Shown here: positions 17,629 through 25,230 of the stretch, piece by piece
Position numbering within the stretch: position 1 is the stretch's first letter
Layout: each line of letters begins with the position of its first letter
DNA from: Desulfosarcina sp. OttesenSCG-928-A07
Lineage (GTDB): Bacteria; Desulfobacterota; Desulfobacteria; Desulfobacterales; Desulfosarcinaceae
Assembly (NCBI GenBank): GCA_030267325.1
Contig: JAJDJS010000009.1
Span: 1 to 64,000, forward strand
Direction: 5' to 3'
Length of the DNA: 64,000 nt
Position numbers and translations under genes: made by a program
The notes under the pieces: generated by a model
Databases searched by the model: none
What the model was told of the DNA's origin: nothing
What the model saw: only the letters and a program-made list of their open reading frames with translations

Positions 17629-19155
17629 TTATGAAATATGCATTCTTGATTTCAGAGGCGTACGTTCAGGCACCCGTATCAGCGGCGATGGCTGCCGGGT
17701 GCGTGGGATAAACCGTTTTTCATCTGGATTATCTTTTGGATCATCGGGGTTTTCCTTGTCTTTATCCGGTGAAAGACGGCGGAGCTGGGCGTTTGCCTGG
17801 TTTTTTTCGGACTCTGTCCGGGCCAGGGTCAGAGCCCGTTTCAAATGAAAATCAGCGTTTTTCCGGTCCCGCTTCAAGAGGTAAAACCGGCCCAGATGAT
17901 AGTGCGCACCAAACATGTCTCCCAGCCGGCCGCTGGTTTCCCCCAGATAGTAATAGGCCTGGACATAATCTTCATGGTCCCGCACAAGGTCGCGAAAGGT
18001 TTCCCTGGCATCGGCAGCCCGCTCCATTTCCAGCTGGCTTCGGCCCAGATACAACAGGCCATCGGGAAATTTTGCCGAACGACTGGAAGAAAGGGTGTTG
18101 ATGGCTTTTTCGTACTGCCCGTCTTGAAAATAAAAAACTCCCAGATCCTGCAGCATGCTCGTGTCCATGGCGTTTCCCTCAATGGCCCGCTGCATGTGGG
18201 AGATCGCCTCTGGCCACCGGTCTTCCCGGCTTAAGGAAAGGGCATACCCATAGTTGGCCATGGGATCGCCCGGAGACTGGGAAAGTTTTTCCTGAAAATG
18301 TGCGGTGGCGGACTTGACATCCGTATACAGGGCCACCAATCGGGTGTGGGCCATCTGGAATCCACCGGTTTCCGGACGCCTGGGCGCGGACAGGCGCTTA
18401 GTGTGGTGAAGCCAGTTGTCCAGATAGCTCATACGGGCTTCGGACGCCGGGTGGGTGTTGAGATAAGTGGGGATCTGCTCCGACCCGTACCATTGTTTGC
18501 TCCGGATTTTCTTCAGCACAAGGAGCAGGCCTTCGCCGGAATAACCGGCCTGGGTCAAAAAATCCAGACCGATCTGGTCTGCCTGAATTTCGTTTTCGCG
18601 GCTGTAGGCAAGGGCTGCGCTGTGGCCGGCGGCCATCGTGCTCATGGTGATGGCGCTGGCCGCATCGCCTGCACCGCCGATTCCCAGAAGCGCGCCCGCC
18701 ACCAGTCCGACCAATGAGGCCAGCCCTATTTTTTTTGAGTTCTCAATGCGCTGGGAAATGTGGCGACAGACCACATGGGCGATTTCATGGCCCAGAATAC
18801 CGGCCAGTTCCTGCTCGTCGCCCATGGCGGCAAAAAGCCCGCTGTTGATGAAAATATTACCGCCGGGCGTGGCAAAGGCATTATAAACCGGCTCGTTGAT
18901 CACATAAAACTGATAGGTGAACGGCTGGGGCGGAATGGCAGCCATGATGCGGCTTCCCACCTGATTCACATAATCCACAATCACCGGATCAGAGATCAGA
19001 GTGTACCGGGCCTTTACATACGTCATGAATTCTTTTGAAAGTTCACGTTCTTCCTGGATGGAGATGCTGCGGCCGCATGGGGGATTGAGGATGCCAAAGC
19101 CCCAAAAAAAAGCCGTAAACGTCAGGATCGCTGTTATTTTTTTGTATTTTTTCAT
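17629..19155 (-). CDS. BepA-like M48 metalloprotease with TPR repeats
   Basis: The 508-residue periplasmic protein has a signal peptide (about 1-28), an M48 protease domain (about 45-260) with the zinc motif HEIAH at 123-127 and the third-ligand region ENEIQAD, and C-terminal TPR-like helices (about 280-460). This matches BepA/YfgC, which assists or degrades outer membrane proteins such as LptD and BamA. The C-terminal tail is Asp/Pro/Lys-rich. It is the first gene upstream of the coiled-coil pair on the same strand, separated by about 150 bases. Confidence 0.85.
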   Translation of the reverse strand: MKKYKKITAILTFTAFFWGFGILNPPCGRSISIQEERELSKEFMTYVKARYTLISDPVIVDYVNQVGSRIMAAIPPQPFTYQFYVINEPVYNAFATPGGNIFINSGLFAAMGDEQELAGILGHEIAHVVCRHISQRIENSKKIGLASLVGLVAGALLGIGGAGDAASAITMSTMAAGHSAALAYSRENEIQADQIGLDFLTQAGYSGEGLLLVLKKIRSKQWYGSEQIPTYLNTHPASEARMSYLDNWLHHTKRLSAPRRPETGGFQMAHTRLVALYTDVKSATAHFQEKLSQSPGDPMANYGYALSLSREDRWPEAISHMQRAIEGNAMDTSMLQDLGVFYFQDGQYEKAINTLSSSRSAKFPDGLLYLGRSQLEMERAADARETFRDLVRDHEDYVQAYYYLGETSGRLGDMFGAHYHLGRFYLLKRDRKNADFHLKRALTLARTESEKNQANAQLRRLSPDKDKENPDDPKDNPDEKRFIPRTRQPSPLIRVPERTPLKSRMHIS

Positions 19156-19285
19156 GGCAGATAAAGGAGACTGGGTGAGGAGAAATGGATCTATCCATCC
19201 CTGACAGGTGCAGAAGTATAAACTGTGTGGGCATCAGGCGCAACACCATAAGTGGGAAAGTTTGGGAATATCAAAGCCCCTGAAC

Positions 19286-19322
19286 ATAAAAAGCAGCATC
19301 CCAACCGGGGTGCTGCTTTTTA
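19286..19322. terminator. Bidirectional intrinsic terminator after gdhA
   Basis: AAAAAGCAGCATCCC and GGGGTGCTGCTTTTT pair around an ACC-type loop, giving an A-run before and a T-run after the stem. It can therefore work in both directions. It ends the minus-strand gdhA transcript about 35 bases past the stop. Confidence 0.85.
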
Positions 19323-19356
19323 TGATGAAACAAATCAGAACAGGAAAAACCTAAAA

Positions 19357-20706
19357 TCAGACCAGGCCCTGGTCCAGCATGGCGTCGGCCACTTTCACAA
19401 AACCGGCGATATTGGCGCCGTTCATGTAATTGCCGGGTGTACCGTAGGCCTCGGCGGCAGAAAGACAGGTGTGATGGATGCTTTTCATGATGTTATGCAA
19501 CTTGCGATCCACCTCTTCCCGTGTCCAGGAAAGGCGCTGGCTGTTCTGGCTCATTTCAAGTCCGGAGACTGCCACACCGCCGGCATTGGCCGCTTTTCCG
19601 GGAGCGTAAAGCACCTTATGTTCAAGAAAGATGTCGATGCCTTCAGGTGTGGTGGGCATGTTCGCTCCTTCACTGACCGCCATCACGCCATTCTTCACCA
19701 GGTTTTGGGCATCTTTGCCGTTGATTTCATTCTGGGTGGCCGACGGGAACGCACAGGTAGCCGGGTGGTTCCACAAGGGGTTGAAATCCGCTGTTGGATC
19801 CACCGGTGTATACACGGCTGACGGATACTGATCCGCATATTCTTTGATCCGCCCGCGCCGGACATTTTTAAGGTCCATCAGAAATGCCAGTTTTTCACGA
19901 TCAATGCCTGCTTCATCATAAATATAGCCTGCAGAATCCGAGCAGGTGACGGGTTTTGCCCCCAGATCCAGAAGCTTTTCAATGGTATACTGGGCTACGT
20001 TGCCGCATCCGGAAACCAGACAGCGCTGGCCTTCAAGGGTTTTATTCCGGGTGGCCAGCATTTCTGCCGCTAAATACACCGCCCCATATCCCGTAGCCTC
20101 CGGACGGATCAGGCTTCCGCCCCATCCCAGGCCTTTTCCGGTTAAAACACCGGTGAACTCGTTGCGGAGTTTTTTGTACATCCCGAAAAGATAACCGATT
20201 TCCCGGCCGCCCACGCCGATGTCACCGGCCGGCACGTCCGTATTCGGGCCGATATGGCGGAACAGCTCCATCATGAAGCTCTGGCAGAACCGCATCACTT
20301 CCATATCGCTTTTGCCTTTGGGGTCAAAGTCGCTGCCGCCTTTTCCGCCGCCCATGGGAAGCGTGGTCAGGGAATTTTTGAACACCTGCTCAAAGGCCAG
20401 AAACTTCAGGATACCCAAATTCACGGACGGATGAAACCGAAGTCCGCCCTTGTACGGACCAATGGCACTGTTCATTTCAATCCGGAATCCCCGATTCACC
20501 TGGAATTCTCCCTTGTCATCCATCCAGGGGACACGGAAGAGAATGACCCGTTCGGGCTCCACGATTCGCTCCAGAATTTTGGCCTTCCGGTAGGCAGGAT
20601 TTTGATCCATGACCGGTTTGATGGACGCCAGAACTTCCATGACCGCCTGATGAAACTCGTGTTCGCCCGGGTTTTTGTCTTTGACCAGTTGCAGAATATC
20701 CGACAT
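19357..20706 (-). CDS. gdhA: NADP-type glutamate dehydrogenase
   Basis: This 449-residue enzyme is of the hexameric bacterial GdhA type, which makes glutamate from 2-oxoglutarate and ammonium. Diagnostic blocks are KGGLRFHP, PMGGGKGGSDFDP (catalytic Lys region), PAGDIGVGGREIGYLFG, the Rossmann glycines of VSGCGNVAQY, and SEGANMPTT. I chose the ATG preceded by CTGGAGG; an upstream Met 33 bases earlier lies in the leader. The gene has its own promoter and a leader that contains an intrinsic terminator and two hexaloop hairpins. Expression is therefore probably controlled by antitermination, most likely by the adjacent GAF-ANTAR protein. Confidence 0.95.
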   Translation of the reverse strand: MSDILQLVKDKNPGEHEFHQAVMEVLASIKPVMDQNPAYRKAKILERIVEPERVILFRVPWMDDKGEFQVNRGFRIEMNSAIGPYKGGLRFHPSVNLGILKFLAFEQVFKNSLTTLPMGGGKGGSDFDPKGKSDMEVMRFCQSFMMELFRHIGPNTDVPAGDIGVGGREIGYLFGMYKKLRNEFTGVLTGKGLGWGGSLIRPEATGYGAVYLAAEMLATRNKTLEGQRCLVSGCGNVAQYTIEKLLDLGAKPVTCSDSAGYIYDEAGIDREKLAFLMDLKNVRRGRIKEYADQYPSAVYTPVDPTADFNPLWNHPATCAFPSATQNEINGKDAQNLVKNGVMAVSEGANMPTTPEGIDIFLEHKVLYAPGKAANAGGVAVSGLEMSQNSQRLSWTREEVDRKLHNIMKSIHHTCLSAAEAYGTPGNYMNGANIAGFVKVADAMLDQGLV

Positions 20707-20739
20707 GCCATCCTCCAGGTTTCGGTTGCGGTTTCCCAC

Positions 20740-20782
20740 AAAAAAAGCGCCTGTTACTCCCTCTTGAGGGAAAAACAGGCGC
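20740..20782 (-). terminator. Leader terminator (attenuator) of gdhA
   Basis: On the minus strand GCGCCTGTT and AACAGGCGC form a 9-bp stem with a nested TCCCTC/GAGGGA helix, followed at once by seven T residues. It sits after the gdhA promoter and about 35 bases before the gdhA start codon, so it would stop most transcripts unless disrupted. The 5' arm is shared with the second hexaloop hairpin, and the two structures exclude each other. Confidence 0.85.
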
Positions 20783-20842
20783 CGTTGCCTTTTTTGCTGT
20801 TCGGATAACTCAGTTAGGGGAAACCACGCCGTTGTGCTCTCC
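20772..20842 (-). promoter_or_regulatory. Tandem AACGGC hexaloop hairpins, ANTAR-type RNA target
   Basis: Two stem-loops in the gdhA leader carry the same six-base loop AACGGC. P1 (20819-20842) pairs GGAGAGCAC with GTGGTTTCC and has one mismatch. P2 (20772-20795) pairs AAAAAAGGC with GCCTGTTTT and has one mismatch. Both loops have A at position 1 and G at position 4, the conserved bases of ANTAR-protein RNA targets. The linker is 23 bases. P2 overlaps the terminator's 5' arm, so protein-stabilised P2 would allow readthrough into gdhA. The pairing is read directly from sequence; binding by the neighbouring ANTAR protein is inference. Confidence 0.8.
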
Positions 20843-20861
20843 AGCTGATTATCACATTCTA

Positions 20862-20890
20862 CTTATAATAATGTGCCGGGAGTCTGTCAA
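20862..20890 (-). promoter_or_regulatory. Sigma-70 promoter of gdhA
   Basis: TTGACA (20890-20885) and TATAAG (20867-20862) are separated by exactly 17 bases on the minus strand, just after the GAF-ANTAR stop codon. Transcription would start near 20855, upstream of both hexaloop hairpins and the leader terminator. Confidence 0.8.
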
Positions 20891-20909
20891 GGGAAAGCTG
20901 TGAAAAAAT

Positions 20910-21623
20910 TCAGAACAGCTCCCGTGAGAGCAAAATCGCCTCGGACACCTCCATCATGGTTTTCCGCATGTCCATGCTTCGCTTCTGGATCCAGCGATAG
21001 GCTTCGTCCCCGCTGAGATGATTCCGCTCCATGATGATCTCCTTGGCCCGTTCAATGGTTTTTCTGGATTTCAACTCTTCCTGGATCACCTTGGTTTTGA
21101 CGATCAGCTCGGTGTTTAAAATAGCCAAGGCAGCTTGATTGGCCACAGTGGTGAGAAGATGGATATCGGTTTCGGAAAAGGTATGGGGGGTTGTCGTAAA
21201 ACAGTTGAGCGCGCCGATGGTTTTGTCTTTTTTGACCTGCAGGGGCACCCCGGCCATGGAAACCAGACCCAGGGTTTGGGCCATTTTTTTTTCTTTAAAG
21301 ATTTCGCACTGGAGAACATCCGGAATCATCAGCGGTTGCTGGTGGGTCACCACATACCCCACAACCCCCTCACCCAGTCCCAGGGACCGATCTATCACAT
21401 AGGCCGGTTCAATGGCCTGGGTGGCTTTGAGGCGGATCTGGGGCGGGCGGACCTCTTCATCCACCAGCCAGAGGGAACAGATATTGACCTCCGTAACCTT
21501 GGCCACCACCATGACAATCAGTTTAAGTAAATCTTCCAGAAAAAGGTCCGATGAAATCGCCTGACTGATGTTCATCAAGGCCTTGATGTAATCTTCATGG
21601 TGGGCGTTTGTGGTATCTGGCAT
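20910..21623 (-). CDS. GAF-ANTAR transcription antiterminator
   Basis: The 237-residue regulator has a GAF sensor domain (about 15-165: ICSLWLVDEE, GEGVVGYVVTHQQPLMIPDV, GVPLQVKKDKTIGALNCF). A short coiled coil and an ANTAR RNA-binding domain follow (about 180-235: LKSRKTIERAKEIIM, GDEAYRWIQKRSMDMRKTMM). ANTAR proteins stabilise tandem hexaloop hairpins and prevent termination, often in nitrogen metabolism genes. The gdhA leader just downstream has exactly such hairpins. I chose the ATG at MPDTTNAHH, because a promoter-like element lies inside the longer frame. Starts at 21797 (ATG) and 21812 (GTG) are also open. The GAF ligand is unknown. Confidence 0.85.
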   Translation of the reverse strand: MPDTTNAHHEDYIKALMNISQAISSDLFLEDLLKLIVMVVAKVTEVNICSLWLVDEEVRPPQIRLKATQAIEPAYVIDRSLGLGEGVVGYVVTHQQPLMIPDVLQCEIFKEKKMAQTLGLVSMAGVPLQVKKDKTIGALNCFTTTPHTFSETDIHLLTTVANQAALAILNTELIVKTKVIQEELKSRKTIERAKEIIMERNHLSGDEAYRWIQKRSMDMRKTMMEVSEAILLSRELF

Positions 21624-21739
21624 AAAATTGCTGTGCGTTCTTTTTTCGTCGGGTTGGGTATGGGCTGAAACTCCCGGATTCTCAGCCGGAAGAGGGATTT
21701 GCTGTTCGAAAACGATGACAAAAAACCGAAGGTGACACA

Positions 21740-21786
21740 CCCGATCGTATCGGGCGAGGGTGGCTTCCGTCAACCCATCGCCCGAT
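21740..21786 (-). promoter_or_regulatory. Promoter with palindromic operator before the ANTAR gene
   Basis: On the minus strand TTGACG (21773-21768) and TACGAT (21749-21744) are 18 bases apart. The -10 lies within a palindrome, CCCGAT-CGT-ATCGGG (21740-21754). A further inverted copy (ATCGGGCG at 21749-21756, CGCCCGAT at 21779-21786) brackets the -35. This looks like a regulated promoter for the GAF-ANTAR gene. The cognate regulator is unknown. Confidence 0.5.
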
Positions 21787-21816
21787 ATTTTTTTCATTTC
21801 AGCCCGGTCCACCCCG

Positions 21817-23388
21817 CTAGCCGGAAAAGGCGGCTTGCTGACTGGCCTGGTCTTTCAGCATGAACCGCTTGATTTTTCCGGTGGCGGTCTTGGGCAGATC
21901 ATCCACAAACTCAACCCACCGCGGATATTTATAGTGTGCCAGGGCTTTTTTGACGTACGCCTTAATATCGGCGGCCAGCTCATCAGAGGGGCTCACACCG
22001 GATTTCAATACCACATAGGCTTTGGGCTTGATGAGGTTTTCGTGGTCCGGTGCGCCTACCACCGCACATTCCAGCACATCCGGATATTCCATGATACAGG
22101 CTTCCACTTCAATGGGGGAAACCCAGATGCCACCGACTTTGAGCATGTCATTGGACCGTCCCACATAAAAAAAGTACCCGTCCTCATCCTGGAAAAACTT
22201 GTCGCCGGTATTGAGCCAGGCGCCCAGCATGGTGGACTTTGTTTTTTCATGTTTGTTCCAGTAATGGGCGGCGTTGCTGTCTCCCTTGATCAAAAGCGTT
22301 CCCATCTCTCCCTGGGGCAGATCATTGAGATTTTCATCCACAATGCGGGCCTCATAGCCGGGAACCAGTTTTCCGGTTGCGCCCACCCGCATGTCATCTT
22401 CCCGGTTGGAAACATAGATATGGGTGATTTCCGTTGACCCAATGCCATCCAGAATATGGACGCCAAACCGTTCCCGCCATTTTTTGAAAATTTCCGGCGG
22501 CAGGGCTTCACCCGCTGACGGACAGATGCGCACACCGTTCAGATGGCCGGGTTCATGGACCAGCATGCTGCCGAACAGGGTGGGAACACCGAAAAAAATC
22601 GTCGGATTGTATTGGTCAATGGCGGAAAACATGGATTCCGGGGTCGGACGGCCCGGATGGTACACGGCCGTGGCCCCCACGCTAAAGGGAAAATACAGCG
22701 CGTTTCCCAGCCCATAGGCAAAAAACAGCTTTGCCGCAGAAAGGCACACATCCGACTCCCGCACCTTCAGGACCTGCTTGCCATAGGTTTCCGCCGCATA
22801 CACCATGTCGTGGTGAAGATGCACGGTTCCCTTGGAAAGTCCGGTGGACCCCGAGCTGTACAGCCAGAAACAGGAATCATCGGGCGTTGTGGGAGCGGCT
22901 TCGAGGACATCCGACTGGCTTTCCTTCCACGGTTCAAAGGTCAGGTCCGATCCGGCAGCGCCCTTTCCCACCACAATCACCTGCTCCAGAAAACCCAAGC
23001 TCGGACGGATACTATTGATGATCTCCAAAAGGCTTTCATCCACCATCAATATCCTTGCCCGGCTGTCATTGAGAAAATAGGTGTAATCCTTGGGCCGCAT
23101 CAGGGTGTTGAGGCAGATGGGCACCGCGCCGATCTTGATGGCCCCGAAAAACGCCTGGGGATAGGCTTCCATGTCCAGCAACAGGAGGGCAACGCGGTCC
23201 TCCATGCGGACGCCCAGGGATTTCAGGCCGTTTCCCACCTGGTTGACGCCTTTTTGGATCTGGCCATAGGTGAGCCGCCGGTCTTCGCAAATCACTGCGA
23301 TCTTATCTTTTCGGCCTTCACGGATATTACGATCCACAAAATAATCCGCAGCATTGAACGTGTCCGGCAAATTGAGCGTAAATTCCAT
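21817..23388 (-). CDS. bcl: Benzoate-CoA ligase
   Basis: This 523-residue AMP-forming acyl-CoA synthetase has the length and N-terminal blocks of benzoate-CoA ligases (FNAADYFVDRNIREGR, MRPKDYTYFLNDSRARI). The P-loop YSSGSTGLSKGTVH, the adenylate motif GSTEITHIY, the hinge YFFYVGRSNDMLKVGG and the catalytic Lys block KTATGKIKR are intact. It activates benzoate to benzoyl-CoA, the entry to anaerobic aromatic degradation. The start is fixed by a strong GGAGAA ribosome site. A sigma-54 promoter lies about 110 bases upstream. Related substrates such as cyclohexadiene or fluorinated benzoates cannot be excluded. Confidence 0.88.
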   Translation of the reverse strand: MEFTLNLPDTFNAADYFVDRNIREGRKDKIAVICEDRRLTYGQIQKGVNQVGNGLKSLGVRMEDRVALLLLDMEAYPQAFFGAIKIGAVPICLNTLMRPKDYTYFLNDSRARILMVDESLLEIINSIRPSLGFLEQVIVVGKGAAGSDLTFEPWKESQSDVLEAAPTTPDDSCFWLYSSGSTGLSKGTVHLHHDMVYAAETYGKQVLKVRESDVCLSAAKLFFAYGLGNALYFPFSVGATAVYHPGRPTPESMFSAIDQYNPTIFFGVPTLFGSMLVHEPGHLNGVRICPSAGEALPPEIFKKWRERFGVHILDGIGSTEITHIYVSNREDDMRVGATGKLVPGYEARIVDENLNDLPQGEMGTLLIKGDSNAAHYWNKHEKTKSTMLGAWLNTGDKFFQDEDGYFFYVGRSNDMLKVGGIWVSPIEVEACIMEYPDVLECAVVGAPDHENLIKPKAYVVLKSGVSPSDELAADIKAYVKKALAHYKYPRWVEFVDDLPKTATGKIKRFMLKDQASQQAAFSG

Positions 23389-23493
23389 GCGTGTTCTCCT
23401 TTTCAAAGGTTTCGGGATTGTGTTTTCTATCCATCCCGGAAATGTGTTCATCCATCATATTTTAACAATTCGGCTTTGACTGAAAAGAACAAT

Positions 23494-23509
23494 TGCAAAT
23501 GAAGTGCCT
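23494..23509 (-). promoter_or_regulatory. Sigma-54 (-24/-12) promoter of the benzoate-CoA ligase gene
   Basis: On the minus strand AGGCAC-N5-TTGCA matches the sigma-54 consensus (TGGCAC-N5-TTGCA) with one mismatch and exact GG-to-GC spacing. Transcription would start near 23483, leaving a leader of about 95 bases before a well-placed ribosome site. The sigma-54 activator gene lies directly upstream on the same strand. Confidence 0.8.
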
Positions 23510-23671
23510 TATGAATATAAATTTATTTCATCAGATAAATATTATTTTATTAAATGATTTTGCCCTTTATTTGCTATTTCCACCCTCGAAAAGGGGAAAT
23601 GGCCTCATTTTTAAGATGAAAAAAACTTGCACGCGTAGAAAAAAATTTTCAGGTGGGACCGGAAATACGGC

Positions 23672-23703
23672 ATCGCACCAAAAGCATTCCGAAGGGGTGC
23701 GAT
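23672..23703. promoter_or_regulatory. Inverted repeat upstream of the sigma-54 promoter
   Basis: ATCGCACC and GGTGCGAT are a perfect 8-bp inverted repeat separated by 16 bases, about 165-195 bases upstream of the -24 element. This is the usual distance for an NtrC-type activator binding site. It could instead be a hairpin ending the response regulator transcript, but no T-run follows it closely. The rest of this roughly 450-base gap shows no gene. Confidence 0.5.
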
Positions 23704-23835
23704 AGAGGGGAGAATGGATGGGGTGGATTTTGGCAAATGGTGGGATACGCTGCGCATTCATGCCATAGGGTGGCCACATGACATAACCTGTGAATTCATC
23801 CAAACCCTTTGTGTTGTGAAGCTCCGCCCACCGCC

Positions 23836-25230
23836 TTACGACTCATCCGGATCCATGCCGAATTTTCGGATTTTGCTGCGAAGTGTGGGCAGCGAGACCC
23901 CAAGCAGGCGGGCGGCCTGGGTCCGATTCCAGCCCACCCGTTGCAGTACTTTCAGAATATGCTGGTGCTCAATATTGGAAAGATCCGGTGTGCCGGTATC
24001 GTTGCCTCCATCAGCCGGGTGCGCGGCAGTATGGTGCTGGGCCAGCACGGCCTCAATATCTTCCATCAATATCACATTGCTTCTGGATTGGATCACGGCC
24101 GCGGTAATGACGTTTTTAAGTTCCCGCACATTTCCGGGCCAGTTGTGGCCGACCAGCGCAGTGAGGGCATTGGATTCGATCCGCAGGCCGGTTTTTCCCA
24201 TGGACCGCCCCACCATGGCAAGAAAATGACGGACCAGATCCGGGATATCATCCAGCCGGTCCCGCAGGGGCGGCACTGTGACGGGAATCACGTTGAGCCG
24301 GAAAAACAGATCCCGCCGAAACTGTCTGTCCCGGACCATCTGGTCCAGGTCCCGGTGGGTGGCGGCCAGAACCCGGCAATGGGCCGGATGGGGATAACGG
24401 CCGCCCACCCGGATATATTCGCGCCGTTCCAGAAACCCCAGCAGCTTCCCCTGAATTCCCAAGGGTAATTCTCCGATTTCATCCAGAAAAAGGGTGCCTT
24501 CGCCGGCCAGTTCAATCTGTCCGGGCTTGGTCTGGGTCGCACCGGTAAACGCCCCTTTTTCGTGGCCGAACAACTCGCTTTCAAGCAAGGTTTCCACCAC
24601 AGCCGAACAATCCATGGTAATAAACGGAGATGCGTGATTTTTGCTGTTTTTGTGAATCACCCGGGCAATGAGTTCTTTTCCGGTACCGGTTTCCCCCTGG
24701 ATCAGGGCCGTGGCGTCATTCTGGCACAAAACGCCCATGGTTTTGAACAAATCAAGAACAGCCCGGCTTTTTCCGATGATGGTATCACTGTCCAGTACAT
24801 CTTCGGGCGCATCTTCCGAATCCGGGGAAACCGGTGCTTTTCGTTCCGCCCGGATGGCCCGGACCGCTTTTTCCACGGCAGATTCAATTTCGTCCGCATC
24901 CAGTGGCTTGTGGATATAATCGTAGGCCCCGCGTTTCATGGAGGTAATGGCTTTTTCCATGTCATGAAACGCGGTGATCATGATGACTTTGGGGGGCGCG
25001 GCAAAAAGGGCGTTGACCCGGTCCAGAACATCAAACCCGGTTCCGTCGGGGAGCCGGATATCCAGAATCACCACATCCGGTGAAAAACTGACCAAAAGGT
25101 CCTTGCCCGTACGCGCCGATGACGCGGTCTGAACCACGTATCCCCGTTCGGTGAGAAACATCTCCAGGGATTCGAGGATCGGCACCTCATCATCAATGAT
25201 CAGCACCCGGGCCGGTCCAATCTTGGACAT
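23836..25230 (-). CDS. NtrC-family sigma-54-dependent response regulator
   Basis: The 464-residue regulator has a receiver domain (about 8-125, phosphoacceptor Asp57 in VVILDIRLPDG), an AAA+ sigma-54 activation domain (about 150-385, Walker A GETGTGKE at 179-186, GAFTGA at 226-231) and a Fis-type DNA-binding helix-turn-helix at the C-terminus (RTQAARLLGVSLPTLRSKIRKF). Its ATG overlaps the kinase stop by one base, so the pair is co-translated. The sigma-54 promoter of the benzoate-CoA ligase gene downstream is a natural target. The arrangement is analogous to the BamVW regulators of benzoate degradation described in Geobacter, but orthology is not tested. Confidence 0.9.
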   Translation of the reverse strand: MSKIGPARVLIIDDEVPILESLEMFLTERGYVVQTASSARTGKDLLVSFSPDVVILDIRLPDGTGFDVLDRVNALFAAPPKVIMITAFHDMEKAITSMKRGAYDYIHKPLDADEIESAVEKAVRAIRAERKAPVSPDSEDAPEDVLDSDTIIGKSRAVLDLFKTMGVLCQNDATALIQGETGTGKELIARVIHKNSKNHASPFITMDCSAVVETLLESELFGHEKGAFTGATQTKPGQIELAGEGTLFLDEIGELPLGIQGKLLGFLERREYIRVGGRYPHPAHCRVLAATHRDLDQMVRDRQFRRDLFFRLNVIPVTVPPLRDRLDDIPDLVRHFLAMVGRSMGKTGLRIESNALTALVGHNWPGNVRELKNVITAAVIQSRSNVILMEDIEAVLAQHHTAAHPADGGNDTGTPDLSNIEHQHILKVLQRVGWNRTQAARLLGVSLPTLRSKIRKFGMDPDES

